In this document: piece by piece, positions 56,648 through 64,000 of the stretch | Position numbering within the stretch: position 1 is the first letter of the stretch | How the letters are laid out: each line of letters opens with the position of its first letter | Assembly: GCF_018613935.1 (NCBI RefSeq) | Contig: NZ_JAGGPF010000006.1 | Span: 62,001-126,000, forward strand | Origin: Agromyces sp. ISL-38 | GTDB lineage: Bacteria; Actinomycetota; Actinomycetes; Actinomycetales; Microbacteriaceae | Direction: 5' to 3' | DNA: 64,000 nt | Notes under the pieces: generated by a model | The model's database searches: none | The model's input: the letters and a program-made list of their open reading frames with translations, nothing else | Told to the model about the DNA's origin: nothing | Program-made: the position numbers and the translations under genes

Positions 56648-57528
56648 GGTCGTGCCCACGGGGTGTTGACGACGATGTCAGTGACGAGGTCGTCGTCGTG
56701 CAGCAGTGCGCGAAGCGGTTCGCCGACGAGCAATCTCAGCAGGATGCCGCGGCCGGCGACCGTGTGCTGGTGCAACGGATCGCAGCATCCGAGGAGGGCC
56801 TTCAGCATGGCGTGCCAGGCGCGCTGCGGCATGTCGAGTTGGGCCCGGGCTGCATAGTCGCGGCGTAACGACTCGTAGGCTGAGGCCCGCGACGGGGCAT
56901 CCGCGAGCCGGCCGCACACGTACTCGACACCACTGCGGGCGCGGTCGTTCGGCCAGCCGAGCAACGTGAAGAGCGAGATCGCGTCACCGACCGCGGCCTG
57001 CACGTCTTCGCGGGGCGCGGTGTCGGGCTGCGCGTCGGCGGGGTCGGTTCGAAACGCCGGGTGATACTCCGGCAGCTCATGCTCCCGGTCGCTGAAGCGC
57101 TCGGCGTCGTGGAAGACCGAAACCTTCGCGCGGCGGGCCTGATGCACCGAGCACAGCAGGCCTTGGGCGCGTTCTTCAGCGATGCAGGTGACCTGCACAG
57201 CTCGCGTGACGAGCGCCCACGGGTCATGGGCGCGGAGCGTGGCCGGGGCGCGCATCGCATCAAACGCAGCGGATGCCGCCTCCCACGGGTCGAGCCCATG
57301 TTTGCGGGCGAGAGCCGAGTACTTCTCGGCGGCGAACTGCAAAAGGGCTGCTGCCTCCGGGTCGGTTCGCCAGGCGGTCCCACCGGATGCCTGCATCCGG
57401 GCGAGCAGGGTTCGCAGTCCTTCGGATCCTCGGAAGGCCTCGGTGTGATCCTTCCGCGTCGAGCTCCAGTTCATCGCGGCACCTCCAGTCGGTTCGGTGC
57501 GTGTCGCCGCGGTTTGCAGGATGCTCAT
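56644..57528 (-). CDS. uncharacterised element protein
   Basis: Soluble protein of 294 residues; a second possible start is the ATG that gives MNWSSTRKDHTEAF. Features: LRTLLARMQASGGTAWRTDPEAAALLQF, RRAKVSVFHDAERFSDREHELPEYHP and a helical C-terminus (RAWHAMLKALLGCCDP, GILLRLLVGEPLRALL). I do not recognise a family. It is coupled to the ParB-domain gene by a four-base overlap and is probably part of the replication/partition set. Confidence 0.6.
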   Translation of the reverse strand: MSILQTAATRTEPTGGAAMNWSSTRKDHTEAFRGSEGLRTLLARMQASGGTAWRTDPEAAALLQFAAEKYSALARKHGLDPWEAASAAFDAMRAPATLRAHDPWALVTRAVQVTCIAEERAQGLLCSVHQARRAKVSVFHDAERFSDREHELPEYHPAFRTDPADAQPDTAPREDVQAAVGDAISLFTLLGWPNDRARSGVEYVCGRLADAPSRASAYESLRRDYAARAQLDMPQRAWHAMLKALLGCCDPLHQHTVAGRGILLRLLVGEPLRALLHDDDLVTDIVVNTPWARP

Positions 57529-57531
57529 GAT

Positions 57532-57942
57532 TCACCGCCGCCCGAGCCCCGGTCGGCTGAATTGTGTGTGCTCGGGGGACCTGCCGAACTCGGAGAGGGG
57601 AGGCAGCTTGCTCGCCCGCTCGCGGATGGCTCGGCGAGTCGCGGCCGGCGCTCGACGCATGCGTGTCAGGAGCTCGGCTTCGAAATCGAGTCCGCGACCG
57701 GCGACGCGTCCGCTGCTGGTGTTCAGGAGATCGGATGCGCGGACCCAGACGATTCCGGGGCGCTGAGCCGGGCCGTTCAGATCGAGGCCGTGTGGCTGCT
57801 GCGGGTCGGTCGTGAGCTGTGACCGCGCGAAAGCAGGGTTCACCTCCGGGTGCCGGCCGGCCGACTCGGGCGCTTCTTCGAGGTCGGCCACGGGCCGGCT
57901 AGACATCGTGTGGTGATCCTTCTCGAACTCGTCTTCATCCAT
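57532..57942 (-). CDS. uncharacterised small element protein
   Basis: Protein of 136 residues from ATG 57942 (GTG 57945 is adjacent). Acidic N-terminus DEDEFEKDHH, then RPGIVWVRASDLLNTSSGRVAGRGLDFEAELLTRMRRAP (a strand-helix block including RASDLLNTSS), Arg-rich end. No family recognised. It overlaps the DUF2637 gene by a few bases and lies three bases before the 294-residue gene, so it belongs to the same transcript. Confidence 0.6.
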   Translation of the reverse strand: MDEDEFEKDHHTMSSRPVADLEEAPESAGRHPEVNPAFARSQLTTDPQQPHGLDLNGPAQRPGIVWVRASDLLNTSSGRVAGRGLDFEAELLTRMRRAPAATRRAIRERASKLPPLSEFGRSPEHTQFSRPGLGRR

Positions 57943-58630
57943 CACTCATGCCTTCCCTCGCGGTGCCGGTTTGAGACGTAGGTGCGCTGACGTGGTCGCG
58001 CAGCCACCGGCCGATGGTCGAGGGATGCACACCGAGCTGTCGCGCGATCGCCGAGTTCGACCAGCCGAGTGCCCGCAGTGACGAAGCATCGTCGCGCGGC
58101 GCGACGGCGGCGGGCTTCAGGCGGACGACGGTTGTCACCGGCATCCGCGGGGCTTCCTTCGTCGTGACGGGCGTAGTGGCGGGCGCCAGGTCGACCTCGC
58201 GTTCGGCGGTGTACGGCGCGCGCGCCAGGATCGAGGTCAGGTGGGTGATCGCCAGCAGCACGAGTGGCGGAACCGAGGCGACGGATGCCGCGAGCATGAG
58301 CGGCACGTCGGTGGATTCGGCGACGACGGCGTGGATCGCATTGGCGGCGACCGAGATCGCGGCACCGGCGATGAGCAGCAGCCACGGGTACCAGGCGACG
58401 CGAGTGCGGGCGAGGGCGACGGCCGCGACGGTCGCCACGACGATGATGCCGTCGACGATGAGTGGCCATACCCATGCTTGTGCGTCGCCGAGACCCGACC
58501 GGCGAGCGAGGTCGCTCAGGGAGGTGAACGACAGCCAGAACGCGCCGGCCGCGATGAATACGGTGCCGACGATCGCGGTCACCATTGCAAGGCGGGTGCC
58601 GCGCGAACGTGCGCTCGTCAGCGGAGACAC
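57935..58630 (-). CDS. DUF2637 membrane protein with C-terminal helix-turn-helix
   Basis: Protein of 231 residues. Four hydrophobic helices between 12 and 140 carry the DUF2637 pattern (GAFWLSFTSLSDLARRSG, WPLIVDGIIVVATVAAVAL, AANAIHAVVA). The C-terminus holds a DNA-binding helix-turn-helix (LRALGWSNSAIARQLGVHPSTIGRWLRDH). DUF2637/SpdB-type proteins are typical of actinobacterial conjugative plasmids and spread functions. Confidence 0.82.
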   Translation of the reverse strand: MSPLTSARSRGTRLAMVTAIVGTVFIAAGAFWLSFTSLSDLARRSGLGDAQAWVWPLIVDGIIVVATVAAVALARTRVAWYPWLLLIAGAAISVAANAIHAVVAESTDVPLMLAASVASVPPLVLLAITHLTSILARAPYTAEREVDLAPATTPVTTKEAPRMPVTTVVRLKPAAVAPRDDASSLRALGWSNSAIARQLGVHPSTIGRWLRDHVSAPTSQTGTAREGMSDG

Positions 58631-59511
58631 GGTGCCTCACCTGTTCGTCCTGAGGGTGACTCGGATTCGCGCCTCGAGCTGCCGTGCCTGACTGATTCGC
58701 TGACCCGGCGGTCTGCAGAGCGTATCGTCGCGGTGATCTCGCGTTCGGACAAGCCCGCCTGAGCTGCGGCCGGGCCGAGGGTGTTCGCAATGTCGGATGT
58801 CCCGTATCCCGCCTCGACGAGGCGGCATGCTGCCCAGAACAGTCCGTGGTTTCGCTCGCCCTCCTGCAGCCGGCTGACCCACGCGGCGAGCCTCGTCGGC
58901 TCAGACGTACCGGTCGGGTGGCGCCGTTCGTCGGGTTGTGGAAGTCGCGGGTCAACGACTTCGCGGAGTGCGACGGCGTCGACCGGATGCGTTCGGCCCG
59001 AGCTGAGTGAGCACAGTCGGTATTCGATTTGCCTTCCCCCGGCAGTGAGCGACGACGGCGGCACGATGATGTAGCCGCCGTCGCCGCGGAAGTCGACGTA
59101 GGCCTTCGCGGACTGCCAGCACCGTTGTGGATTCGCCGGGTCAGCCGGAAAGTACACGTGCAGGCCGCCCGATGGCGTTCGGACTCGGGCGGCTTCGCCG
59201 TCGATGAGGCCGGCCTGCTGCACGGTTTCGAGCGCGGCATAGCCAGACCGGGCGACGCCGACATCGATGTCGACGACGTCGATTCCGGAGGCGAAGCCGG
59301 TCGCCATCCCGATGTTCGCGTTCGGCCACCTCGCCCACCACGACCACACGGTGTCGGGGTCGCGGCTGGCATCGAGGAATCCGGCTCGAGTCAGGGGGCG
59401 TTTGCCTTGTGACAAACACGGGAACACCGGCAAACCTGCCTCGGCGAACGTGAGTGCCGCGTCCCGTTTCGAGGATTGTCCGGCTGCGAGGAGCACCGCG
59501 CCGATGTTCAT
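58618..59511 (-). CDS. bifunctional DNA primase/polymerase (Prim-Pol)
   Basis: Protein of 297 residues. The Prim-Pol domain shows GLPVFPCLSQGKRPLTRAGFLDAS, WWARWPNANIGMATG, the metal site VDIDVG and TPSGGLHVYFPA with its catalytic His, then DFRGDGGYIIVPPS. A helical PriCT-like domain closes it. It probably primes element replication or copying of the transferred strand. It overlaps the ArdC-type stop by four bases. Confidence 0.9.
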   Translation of the reverse strand: MNIGAVLLAAGQSSKRDAALTFAEAGLPVFPCLSQGKRPLTRAGFLDASRDPDTVWSWWARWPNANIGMATGFASGIDVVDIDVGVARSGYAALETVQQAGLIDGEAARVRTPSGGLHVYFPADPANPQRCWQSAKAYVDFRGDGGYIIVPPSSLTAGGRQIEYRLCSLSSGRTHPVDAVALREVVDPRLPQPDERRHPTGTSEPTRLAAWVSRLQEGERNHGLFWAACRLVEAGYGTSDIANTLGPAAAQAGLSEREITATIRSADRRVSESVRHGSSRRESESPSGRTGEAPCLR

Positions 59512-60632
59512 GCCAGCCCCCTCGAACCGACGCGATCGAGCGGTCGGTTTGGCGGGGCGGTCGTCGCGGCGACCGTGGGGGAGCTATGCCCCAGATTGCG
59601 CTGGAGGCCGGGAGGGTCACTGGCGCCGAGTTGTTCGGTCGGGAGCAGGTTCAGGATGTCGACCGCTGCGCGGCGTACTCGCTCGCCCGTCGACTGCACG
59701 ACCTCAGCCGGTGTCCTGCCAGTCACCGACGCGGCCCACGTCGAGACGTACGGGACGGAGTAGCCGGTCGTGTCCATGCCGTGGGCTGCGCCGATCATAA
59801 GGGCGACGGACTCCGCCTCGACCTCACCGATGCCACGGTGGTGTTGCGCCTCGGTGTCGACGTCGCCGCCCGGGGCATGCATTCGCACGTGGGCGAGTTC
59901 GTGCGCGAGAGTCTTCGTTTGGGCCGCAGCTTCCAGATCACCGCGAACCGCCACGGTGCGGTTCAGGAAATCGGTACGGCCATTCGCGCCACCGAGCTCC
60001 GTGGCATCCGAAGCACTCGAAAGCGTGAAGCCCGCCACTCGGATAAGCGCGGCGAGCCCGTCCCAAAGGCCGGAAGGCGCATCGCCCTGCAACAGCATCG
60101 CAGTCGGATGCTTCGGAATTGGGCGTCCATCGGTTTGTGAGACATCCCAGACATACGCGGGCCGGACGCCGATCATCTTCGAGCGAGCGGTCTCGCCGGG
60201 GCGAGGGCGTTCGCCAGGTGAGAGCCTGCGCCAGGTTTCAGCGACGGCCGGCTCGGAGGTGGCGTAGCGTGCGGTCCGCGGCGCGAGGATGCCGTAGCCG
60301 TGCTGCCCCACGAGCACCCGTCGACCGAGAGCCTGCCATTGCTTGAAGCCGGCGACATAACTCGGCGTCGGTGTAGGGACCAGGCCTCGCTCGAATGCCG
60401 CGCAGTGTTGCGTGTAGATGAGCAGCGTGTTGTTGAACGACCGAGCGCGGAACCTGGCGGCGAACTCGAGCGCTTGCTTCCATTCGTCACCGGTCACGAG
60501 TGCATTGACTGACGCTGCCAGCTGTTCCTGCAGCTGAACGAGTTTTGCGTCTCGATCGGGGCGGGATTGCTGATTCGTTGGCACTTCGACCACCTTCCGG
60601 GGGCGACGGCCGCGCGAGCGCGGGGCTGTCAC
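59508..60632 (-). CDS. ArdC-like antirestriction protein with zincin domain
   Basis: Protein of 374 residues. Residues about 25-130 form the ArdC N-terminal ssDNA-binding domain (FRARSFNNTLLIYTQ, PSYVAGFKQWQALGRRVLVGQ). The C-terminal metallopeptidase domain has the zincin motif AHELAHVRMH (HExxH). ArdC-type proteins bind incoming ssDNA and counter host restriction. A GTG at about 60590 could be a shorter start. It heads the leftward transcript from 60632. Confidence 0.85.
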   Translation of the reverse strand: MTAPRSRGRRPRKVVEVPTNQQSRPDRDAKLVQLQEQLAASVNALVTGDEWKQALEFAARFRARSFNNTLLIYTQHCAAFERGLVPTPTPSYVAGFKQWQALGRRVLVGQHGYGILAPRTARYATSEPAVAETWRRLSPGERPRPGETARSKMIGVRPAYVWDVSQTDGRPIPKHPTAMLLQGDAPSGLWDGLAALIRVAGFTLSSASDATELGGANGRTDFLNRTVAVRGDLEAAAQTKTLAHELAHVRMHAPGGDVDTEAQHHRGIGEVEAESVALMIGAAHGMDTTGYSVPYVSTWAASVTGRTPAEVVQSTGERVRRAAVDILNLLPTEQLGASDPPGLQRNLGHSSPTVAATTAPPNRPLDRVGSRGLA

Positions 60633-60750
60633 ACAAAGGTGTGCAGCAGCGCGCGGCGCGCAGTCTATGCCTGAGACGGGCAGGAGCGGGCGCCAAGGCT
60701 AGGCGCAAGCTCTGTAATGTGCAGAGTTGTCTGTGGTTCGCAGCCCTTCG

Positions 60751-60764
60751 TTGAGCATGCTCAA
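60751..60764. promoter_or_regulatory. operator site 1 (TTGAGCATGCTCAA)
   Basis: Perfect 14-bp palindrome in the 280-base divergent region between the ArdC-type and HTH genes. First of three related sites. Confidence 0.8.
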
Positions 60765-60795
60765 TTGAACTCAAGTCATGTTCTAGCACCATCTA

Positions 60796-60809
60796 TTGAG
60801 CATGCGCAA
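60796..60809. promoter_or_regulatory. operator site 2 (TTGAGCATGCGCAA)
   Basis: Second copy, one base off the perfect palindrome; centre 45 bases from site 1. Confidence 0.78.
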
Positions 60810-60817
60810 CTGTTGCG

Positions 60818-60831
60818 TTGGGCATGCTCAA
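60818..60831. promoter_or_regulatory. operator site 3 (TTGGGCATGCTCAA)
   Basis: Third copy, one base off; centre 22 bases (two helical turns) from site 2. Confidence 0.78.
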
Positions 60832-60912
60832 TTGGTAGATTGAGGTTTGCTCACCCGAGCGATTCAAGATGCCCAGCTCTACCTGACCCGAAGGGGAGAG
60901 GGACTGAACCTG

Positions 60913-61335
60913 ATGATCGAAGTCGAGAACACCGCAGCCGCCGAGGACTTGGCCAAGCGCCTCCGGCTGCTCATCGACGTCGCGGTGACCGAGACTGGCA
61001 ATGAGCCGACCTATACCCACATCGCCGCGTTCCTCAGCGAGCGCGGCACAAAGCTGTCTCGCTCACGCTGGACGTACATGGTGAACGGCCACCGTTACGT
61101 GCAAGACCAGCGACTCTTCGAGGGGCTCGCCGAGTTCTTCGATGTCGAGCCGGCCTTCCTGGCTGGCGAAGGCGGGGCGGCGACGCCCGAACGCGTCAGC
61201 GCTCAGCTCGAACTGGTGCGATCGATGCGAGCTGCACGCGTCAAGGCGTACGCGGCCCGTACGTTGGGTGACATCTCGCCCGATGCCCTCACCGCAATCA
61301 GCAGATACCTCGACGAGGAGATCGCTCGCACGTGA
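60913..61335 (+). CDS. ImmR-like helix-turn-helix repressor
   Basis: Protein of 140 residues from ATG 60913, with AGGGGAGAGG upstream as ribosome-binding site; a frame-extended start at 60847 is less likely. The XRE-type helix-turn-helix lies in TYTHIAAFLSERGTKLSRSRWTYMVNG, followed by RLFEGLAEFFDVEPAFLAG, a layout shared with EspR/ImmR-like regulators. It probably binds the three palindromes upstream. ImmA-type protease and two more genes follow. Confidence 0.8.
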   Translation: MIEVENTAAAEDLAKRLRLLIDVAVTETGNEPTYTHIAAFLSERGTKLSRSRWTYMVNGHRYVQDQRLFEGLAEFFDVEPAFLAGEGGAATPERVSAQLELVRSMRAARVKAYAARTLGDISPDALTAISRYLDEEIART

Positions 61336-61389
61336 CGCGCAGCGCGGCCAAGACGCTGTGAGCCCTCGTCCGAAGGGAGTGACGACACC

Positions 61390-61854
61390 GTGAAGACCGA
61401 AGTCGCAGTGTCGGCTGCCATGTACGAGCTCGCACTCGGCGAGTCGTTCACGTTCGATGCATTGGTCGAGGCGATCGAGCAGCGGCGCGGGCACCGCGTT
61501 CGCATCATCGAACTCGACGCGCTCGGTGAACAGGCCGGACTCTGCGCGCTGCTGATGGAGACCGACGACCAGGATCTCGTGTTCCACGCGCCGACCGAGT
61601 CGGCGCTGCACCGTCAGCAGTTCGTGCTGCACGAGTTCGCCCACCTGATTTTGGGGCACGTCGACGGTGACGATCCGGCTGCCCCGGACTTCCTGTTGCC
61701 CGACATCCCGCGGTCGACCAGAAGACGGCTGCTCCGGCGGCAGGATCTCGATACTCCGCGTGAGATCCTGGCGGAGTCAATGGCCGACCACCTCGCCGCG
61801 GCGATCAGAGCGTCAGCGGTTCGAGACTCGCGCTTCCTGGAGATCTTCGGGTGA
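61390..61854 (+). CDS. ImmA/IrrE-type metallopeptidase
   Basis: Protein of 154 residues with the zinc motif LHEFAHLILGH (HExxH with a further His). In the ICEBs1 paradigm ImmA cleaves the repressor ImmR to switch on excision and transfer; this one follows the HTH gene by 54 bases and likely cleaves it. Its stop overlaps the next gene's GTG (GTGA). The signal that activates it is unknown. Confidence 0.88.
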   Translation: MKTEVAVSAAMYELALGESFTFDALVEAIEQRRGHRVRIIELDALGEQAGLCALLMETDDQDLVFHAPTESALHRQQFVLHEFAHLILGHVDGDDPAAPDFLLPDIPRSTRRRLLRRQDLDTPREILAESMADHLAAAIRASAVRDSRFLEIFG

Positions 61855-62843
61855 CCGCCACCGTCGTCGCAGGTCTCATGTGGCTGCTCGTGGCGTGCCT
61901 GCTCGTGCTGCGCCGACGGCGCGTGGAGCGTGGCATCACGTACGCGTCGCTGACCATCGCTGTCTCGATGACCCTCAACATCGACCCGGTCTACCTCACG
62001 CTCGACGGGCTCGCTGGAGGAACGAACTTCGTCACACTGGTGGCTGACCTGGCGCTCATGACCGGCGTGTTTCTTCTCGGACGCGGGGTGATGAAAGCTT
62101 CAGATAGTCCGCCACGTCTGGCACGCATCGCCTTGAGTCGGATCGTTTACCTCGCCGCCGTCCTCGGCGCGACTACCGCTTTCCTGATGATCGATCGCGG
62201 CACGACGACGACGAACTTCATGCTGGACCTCGGCGCTCAACGTGCTGCCGCCGCGTACTCGATCATCCATTTCAGCTACTACGCCGTCGTGCTCGCTGCG
62301 ATGGCTGTTGTCGCCGGGCGGCAGGCGCGAGTCAGCCGCGGAGTTGAGGCTGTGCCTTCGCTGCTGCTCGTCATCGGCGCGGCGCTCGGAATCGCGCTGG
62401 CCGCTACTGTCGTCGTGATGGATCTCGCGCACGTCGTTGGCAACCTCACCCTCATGTCCACTGCGGCGGTGGCCTACAGCCCGCTCTTCCTGCTCGCGTT
62501 CTTTGCGCTCTGCCTGGGATTCGCCGGCCAGCCCGCAACGCGTGCCCTGCAGGCGAGGTCTCGCAAGCAGACCACGCACGAACTCTCGCGCCGGCTCGCG
62601 CCAGCCTGGCGTGCAGCCTTGAGCGTTCGACCCGGCATGAGCCAGAACGCGGATGCTGCGTTCGATGCCGAGAATCCCGAGACACTGCTTCATCGGCAGG
62701 TCGTCGAGATCCGCGACGCGATGATCGACACGCGCGTCGCGTATGAACTCGCCGATTCCGATCGTGACGTCTTGGAGAGCGCCGAGCGGCACCTCGTTCG
62801 GGCGGAATCGACCTCCTTTGGTTCGTCGAAGTTGCGCGCATGA
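61851..62843 (+). CDS. MAB_1171c-like polytopic membrane protein
   Basis: Protein of 330 residues, GTG start within the ImmA-type stop. Seven hydrophobic helices span about 1-225 (VAGLMWLLVACLLVLRRRR, FVTLVADLALMTGVFLLG, RIVYLAAVLGATTAFL). A cytoplasmic tail of about 105 residues follows (HRQVVEIRDAMIDTRVAYELAD). It resembles MAB_1171c-type putative transporters that are often encoded beside HTH regulators. It could sense or pass on a signal; not shown. Confidence 0.65.
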   Translation: MTATVVAGLMWLLVACLLVLRRRRVERGITYASLTIAVSMTLNIDPVYLTLDGLAGGTNFVTLVADLALMTGVFLLGRGVMKASDSPPRLARIALSRIVYLAAVLGATTAFLMIDRGTTTTNFMLDLGAQRAAAAYSIIHFSYYAVVLAAMAVVAGRQARVSRGVEAVPSLLLVIGAALGIALAATVVVMDLAHVVGNLTLMSTAAVAYSPLFLLAFFALCLGFAGQPATRALQARSRKQTTHELSRRLAPAWRAALSVRPGMSQNADAAFDAENPETLLHRQVVEIRDAMIDTRVAYELADSDRDVLESAERHLVRAESTSFGSSKLRA

Positions 62844-64000
62844 GGGCGCTGAAAGTGCTTGGGGTGCTCGGTGCCGTTGCTGGCGTCGGCGCGGCAGCAC
62901 TCGGCGCACTCGGATACGTCATCGCTCGACAGGTAACGGCGCCGGCCGCGCCGCGCCGCTTCGATCTCGTCGTGCGCGCCGTGGATCGAATGCGGGAGCG
63001 GCCCGTCGTCATCCTCGACCGCACGTCTCAGACTGCGACACCGGGCTTGTTCAACCTGATCCTCGAGAACGGCGGTTGGGTGCAGCTCGGCGTGGCGGTG
63101 CACGACGTGGCCGGCGGGCGCGTTGGCCGCGATGTCGTCTCGGAGTCCGCGCCGGGGTTGCTCGCGTCGGGCGTGCGCGCGTCGTGGAGCGGGATCTACT
63201 TCCAGACTCCGAAGGATGCCGGTCTCGAGGCGGTCGACGTCGAGGTACCGACTGCGGTCGGGCCGGCGCCGGCTTGGCTCATTGGGCCGCAGCGGACCTC
63301 GTCGAATACCTGGGCCATCCACATCCATGGGCTCGGTAGTAGTCGCGCAGGCACGCTCCGTGGCGTGCAGGTCGCAGCGGCAGCGAGACTGACTTCGCTA
63401 GTAGTGACATACCGCAACGACGGCGAGGGACCAGTCGTCGGCGCCGGGCGTTCGACGTTGGGGTCGATGGAGACTAATGACGTTGAAGCGGCAGTCCGGT
63501 TTGCCTCCGAACGAGGGGCTCGTCGATTCATCCTCTTCGGCTGGTCGATGGGCGCGACAATTGCGCTGCAGCTCGCCGCTCGACCTGACGTGCGCGATCA
63601 GATCGTCGGGCTCGTGCTCGAATCGCCTGTGCTCGACTGGGTCGAGACGATCAAAGCGAACTGCACTCGTTCCGGACTGCCGAGATGGGTTGGCGCGCTC
63701 GCGGTGCCATGGCTTGATTCGCCGGGGCTTGCCCGGCTTGTCGGGCTTGAGTCGCGCGTGATGACACACCGCTTCGACTGGATTGCGAGGGCCGGTGAGT
63801 TGTCAGTGCCAACGCTCGTCTTGCACGGTGAATTCGATACCTCGGCGCCGGTCAATGTCGTCAAGCGACTCAGCGGTCTCGTGCCCGACGCGGTGCGTGT
63901 CGAGGCGTTCGAAGCGGACCACACGATGACTTGGAACGTCGACCGCGATCGTTGGGAGGCCTTAATCGCCGAACGCTTGAGGCGAATGTCAGCCCCGGTG
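62840..64000 (+). CDS. membrane-anchored alpha/beta hydrolase, C-terminus cut by window edge
   Basis: Starts at ATG 62840, overlapping the membrane protein stop by four bases (ATGA), and runs off the right edge: 387 codons visible. One N-terminal helix (VLGVLGAVAGVGAAALGAL) anchors it. The hydrolase core shows IHIHGLGSSRAG, the nucleophile elbow FGWSMGAT, the acid in HGEFDTSAP and a His in ADHTMTW. All three triad residues are present. It seems to face outside the membrane; the substrate is unknown. Confidence 0.85.
   Translation, partial: MRALKVLGVLGAVAGVGAAALGALGYVIARQVTAPAAPRRFDLVVRAVDRMRERPVVILDRTSQTATPGLFNLILENGGWVQLGVAVHDVAGGRVGRDVVSESAPGLLASGVRASWSGIYFQTPKDAGLEAVDVEVPTAVGPAPAWLIGPQRTSSNTWAIHIHGLGSSRAGTLRGVQVAAAARLTSLVVTYRNDGEGPVVGAGRSTLGSMETNDVEAAVRFASERGARRFILFGWSMGATIALQLAARPDVRDQIVGLVLESPVLDWVETIKANCTRSGLPRWVGALAVPWLDSPGLARLVGLESRVMTHRFDWIARAGELSVPTLVLHGEFDTSAPVNVVKRLSGLVPDAVRVEAFEADHTMTWNVDRDRWEALIAERLRRMSAPV

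Larger units (their letters stand above)
39009..64000. mobile_element. integrative and conjugative element, left part to beyond window
   Basis: Left boundary by inference at tRNA-Met. Contents: excisionase-like and integrase genes, coupling protein, VirB4-type ATPase, TrbL/VirB6-like, pilin-like, M23 peptidase and VirB8-like genes, ParB-domain protein, primase-polymerase, ArdC-type protein and an ImmR/ImmA-type control pair. This is a type IV secretion ICE with its own replication and stability functions. Two cargo insertions lie in the transfer operon. No relaxase or attR is visible. Confidence 0.88.

Noticed and set aside
39009..64000. CRISPR arrays, insertion sequences and rRNA genes.
   Set aside because: No regularly spaced repeats, transposase motifs or rRNA signatures were found in the element or elsewhere in the window.

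Overview
The window reads as the chromosome of a high-G+C actinobacterium, most likely a member of the Microbacteriaceae (Agromyces/Microbacterium-like; inferred from gene content and order, no database was searched). Supporting signs are the lepA-hemW-hrcA-dnaJ-rsmE-HIT-phoH-ybeY-corC-era run, recO-uppS, dusB-dgt-dnaG, a leucine-rich leader in front of leuA, and a strong preference for the words GGATGCC/GGCATCC in an otherwise very G+C-rich sequence.

Positions 1-38934 are core chromosome. In order: a truncated alpha/beta hydrolase; lepA, a DUF1990 gene and hemW; two DUF4870 membrane-protein genes; the CIRCE-controlled hrcA-dnaJ-rsmE-HIT-phoH-ybeY-corC-era cluster; a two-component system followed by a LolD/FtsX-type ABC exporter; leuA with its attenuator-like leader; a TRIC channel; recO, uppS, a small P-loop kinase, a DsbA-like oxidoreductase and a YbaK-type editing protein; dusB, dgt and dnaG; a peptide ABC transporter operon (lipoprotein, two permeases, a double ATPase and a third single ATPase); tRNA-Asn; a PadR regulator with a permease-prefix membrane protein; peptide deformylase; a DMT-type transporter; and a GT4 glycosyltransferase.

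From tRNA-Met(CAT) at 38935-39008 to the right edge lies most of an integrative and conjugative element (ICE). Its left end holds a putative attL in the tRNA 3' end, tandem 11-bp repeats, an excisionase-like gene and a tyrosine integrase. Then comes a long leftward block: SSB-like protein, TraG/VirD4 coupling protein, DprA-like protein, VirB4-type ATPase, SCO6880-type protein, TrbL/VirB6-like protein, two small pilin-like proteins, an M23 peptidase, a VirB8/TcpC-like protein, a ParB-domain protein, a DUF2637 protein, a primase-polymerase and an ArdC-type protein. At the right is a rightward control module: HTH repressor, ImmA-type protease, seven-helix membrane protein and membrane-anchored hydrolase. 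It is preceded by three copies of the palindrome TTGAGCATGCTCAA. No relaxase and no attR were found, so the element probably continues past 64000.

Two pieces of cargo interrupt the transfer operon and are the most interesting content. One is a translationally coupled pair at 46923-48646, a PD-(D/E)XK/DUF4365-like protein and a 379-residue partner with a possible C-terminal OB fold. It sits between the SCO6880 gene and the VirB4-type ATPase gene and is a candidate uncharacterised defence module. The other is an AbiJ/Abi_C-type abortive-infection gene in opposite orientation (52232-53176), wedged between two pilin-like paralogues. The ImmR/ImmA/membrane protein/hydrolase cluster at the right edge could be a signal-responsive switch for the element.
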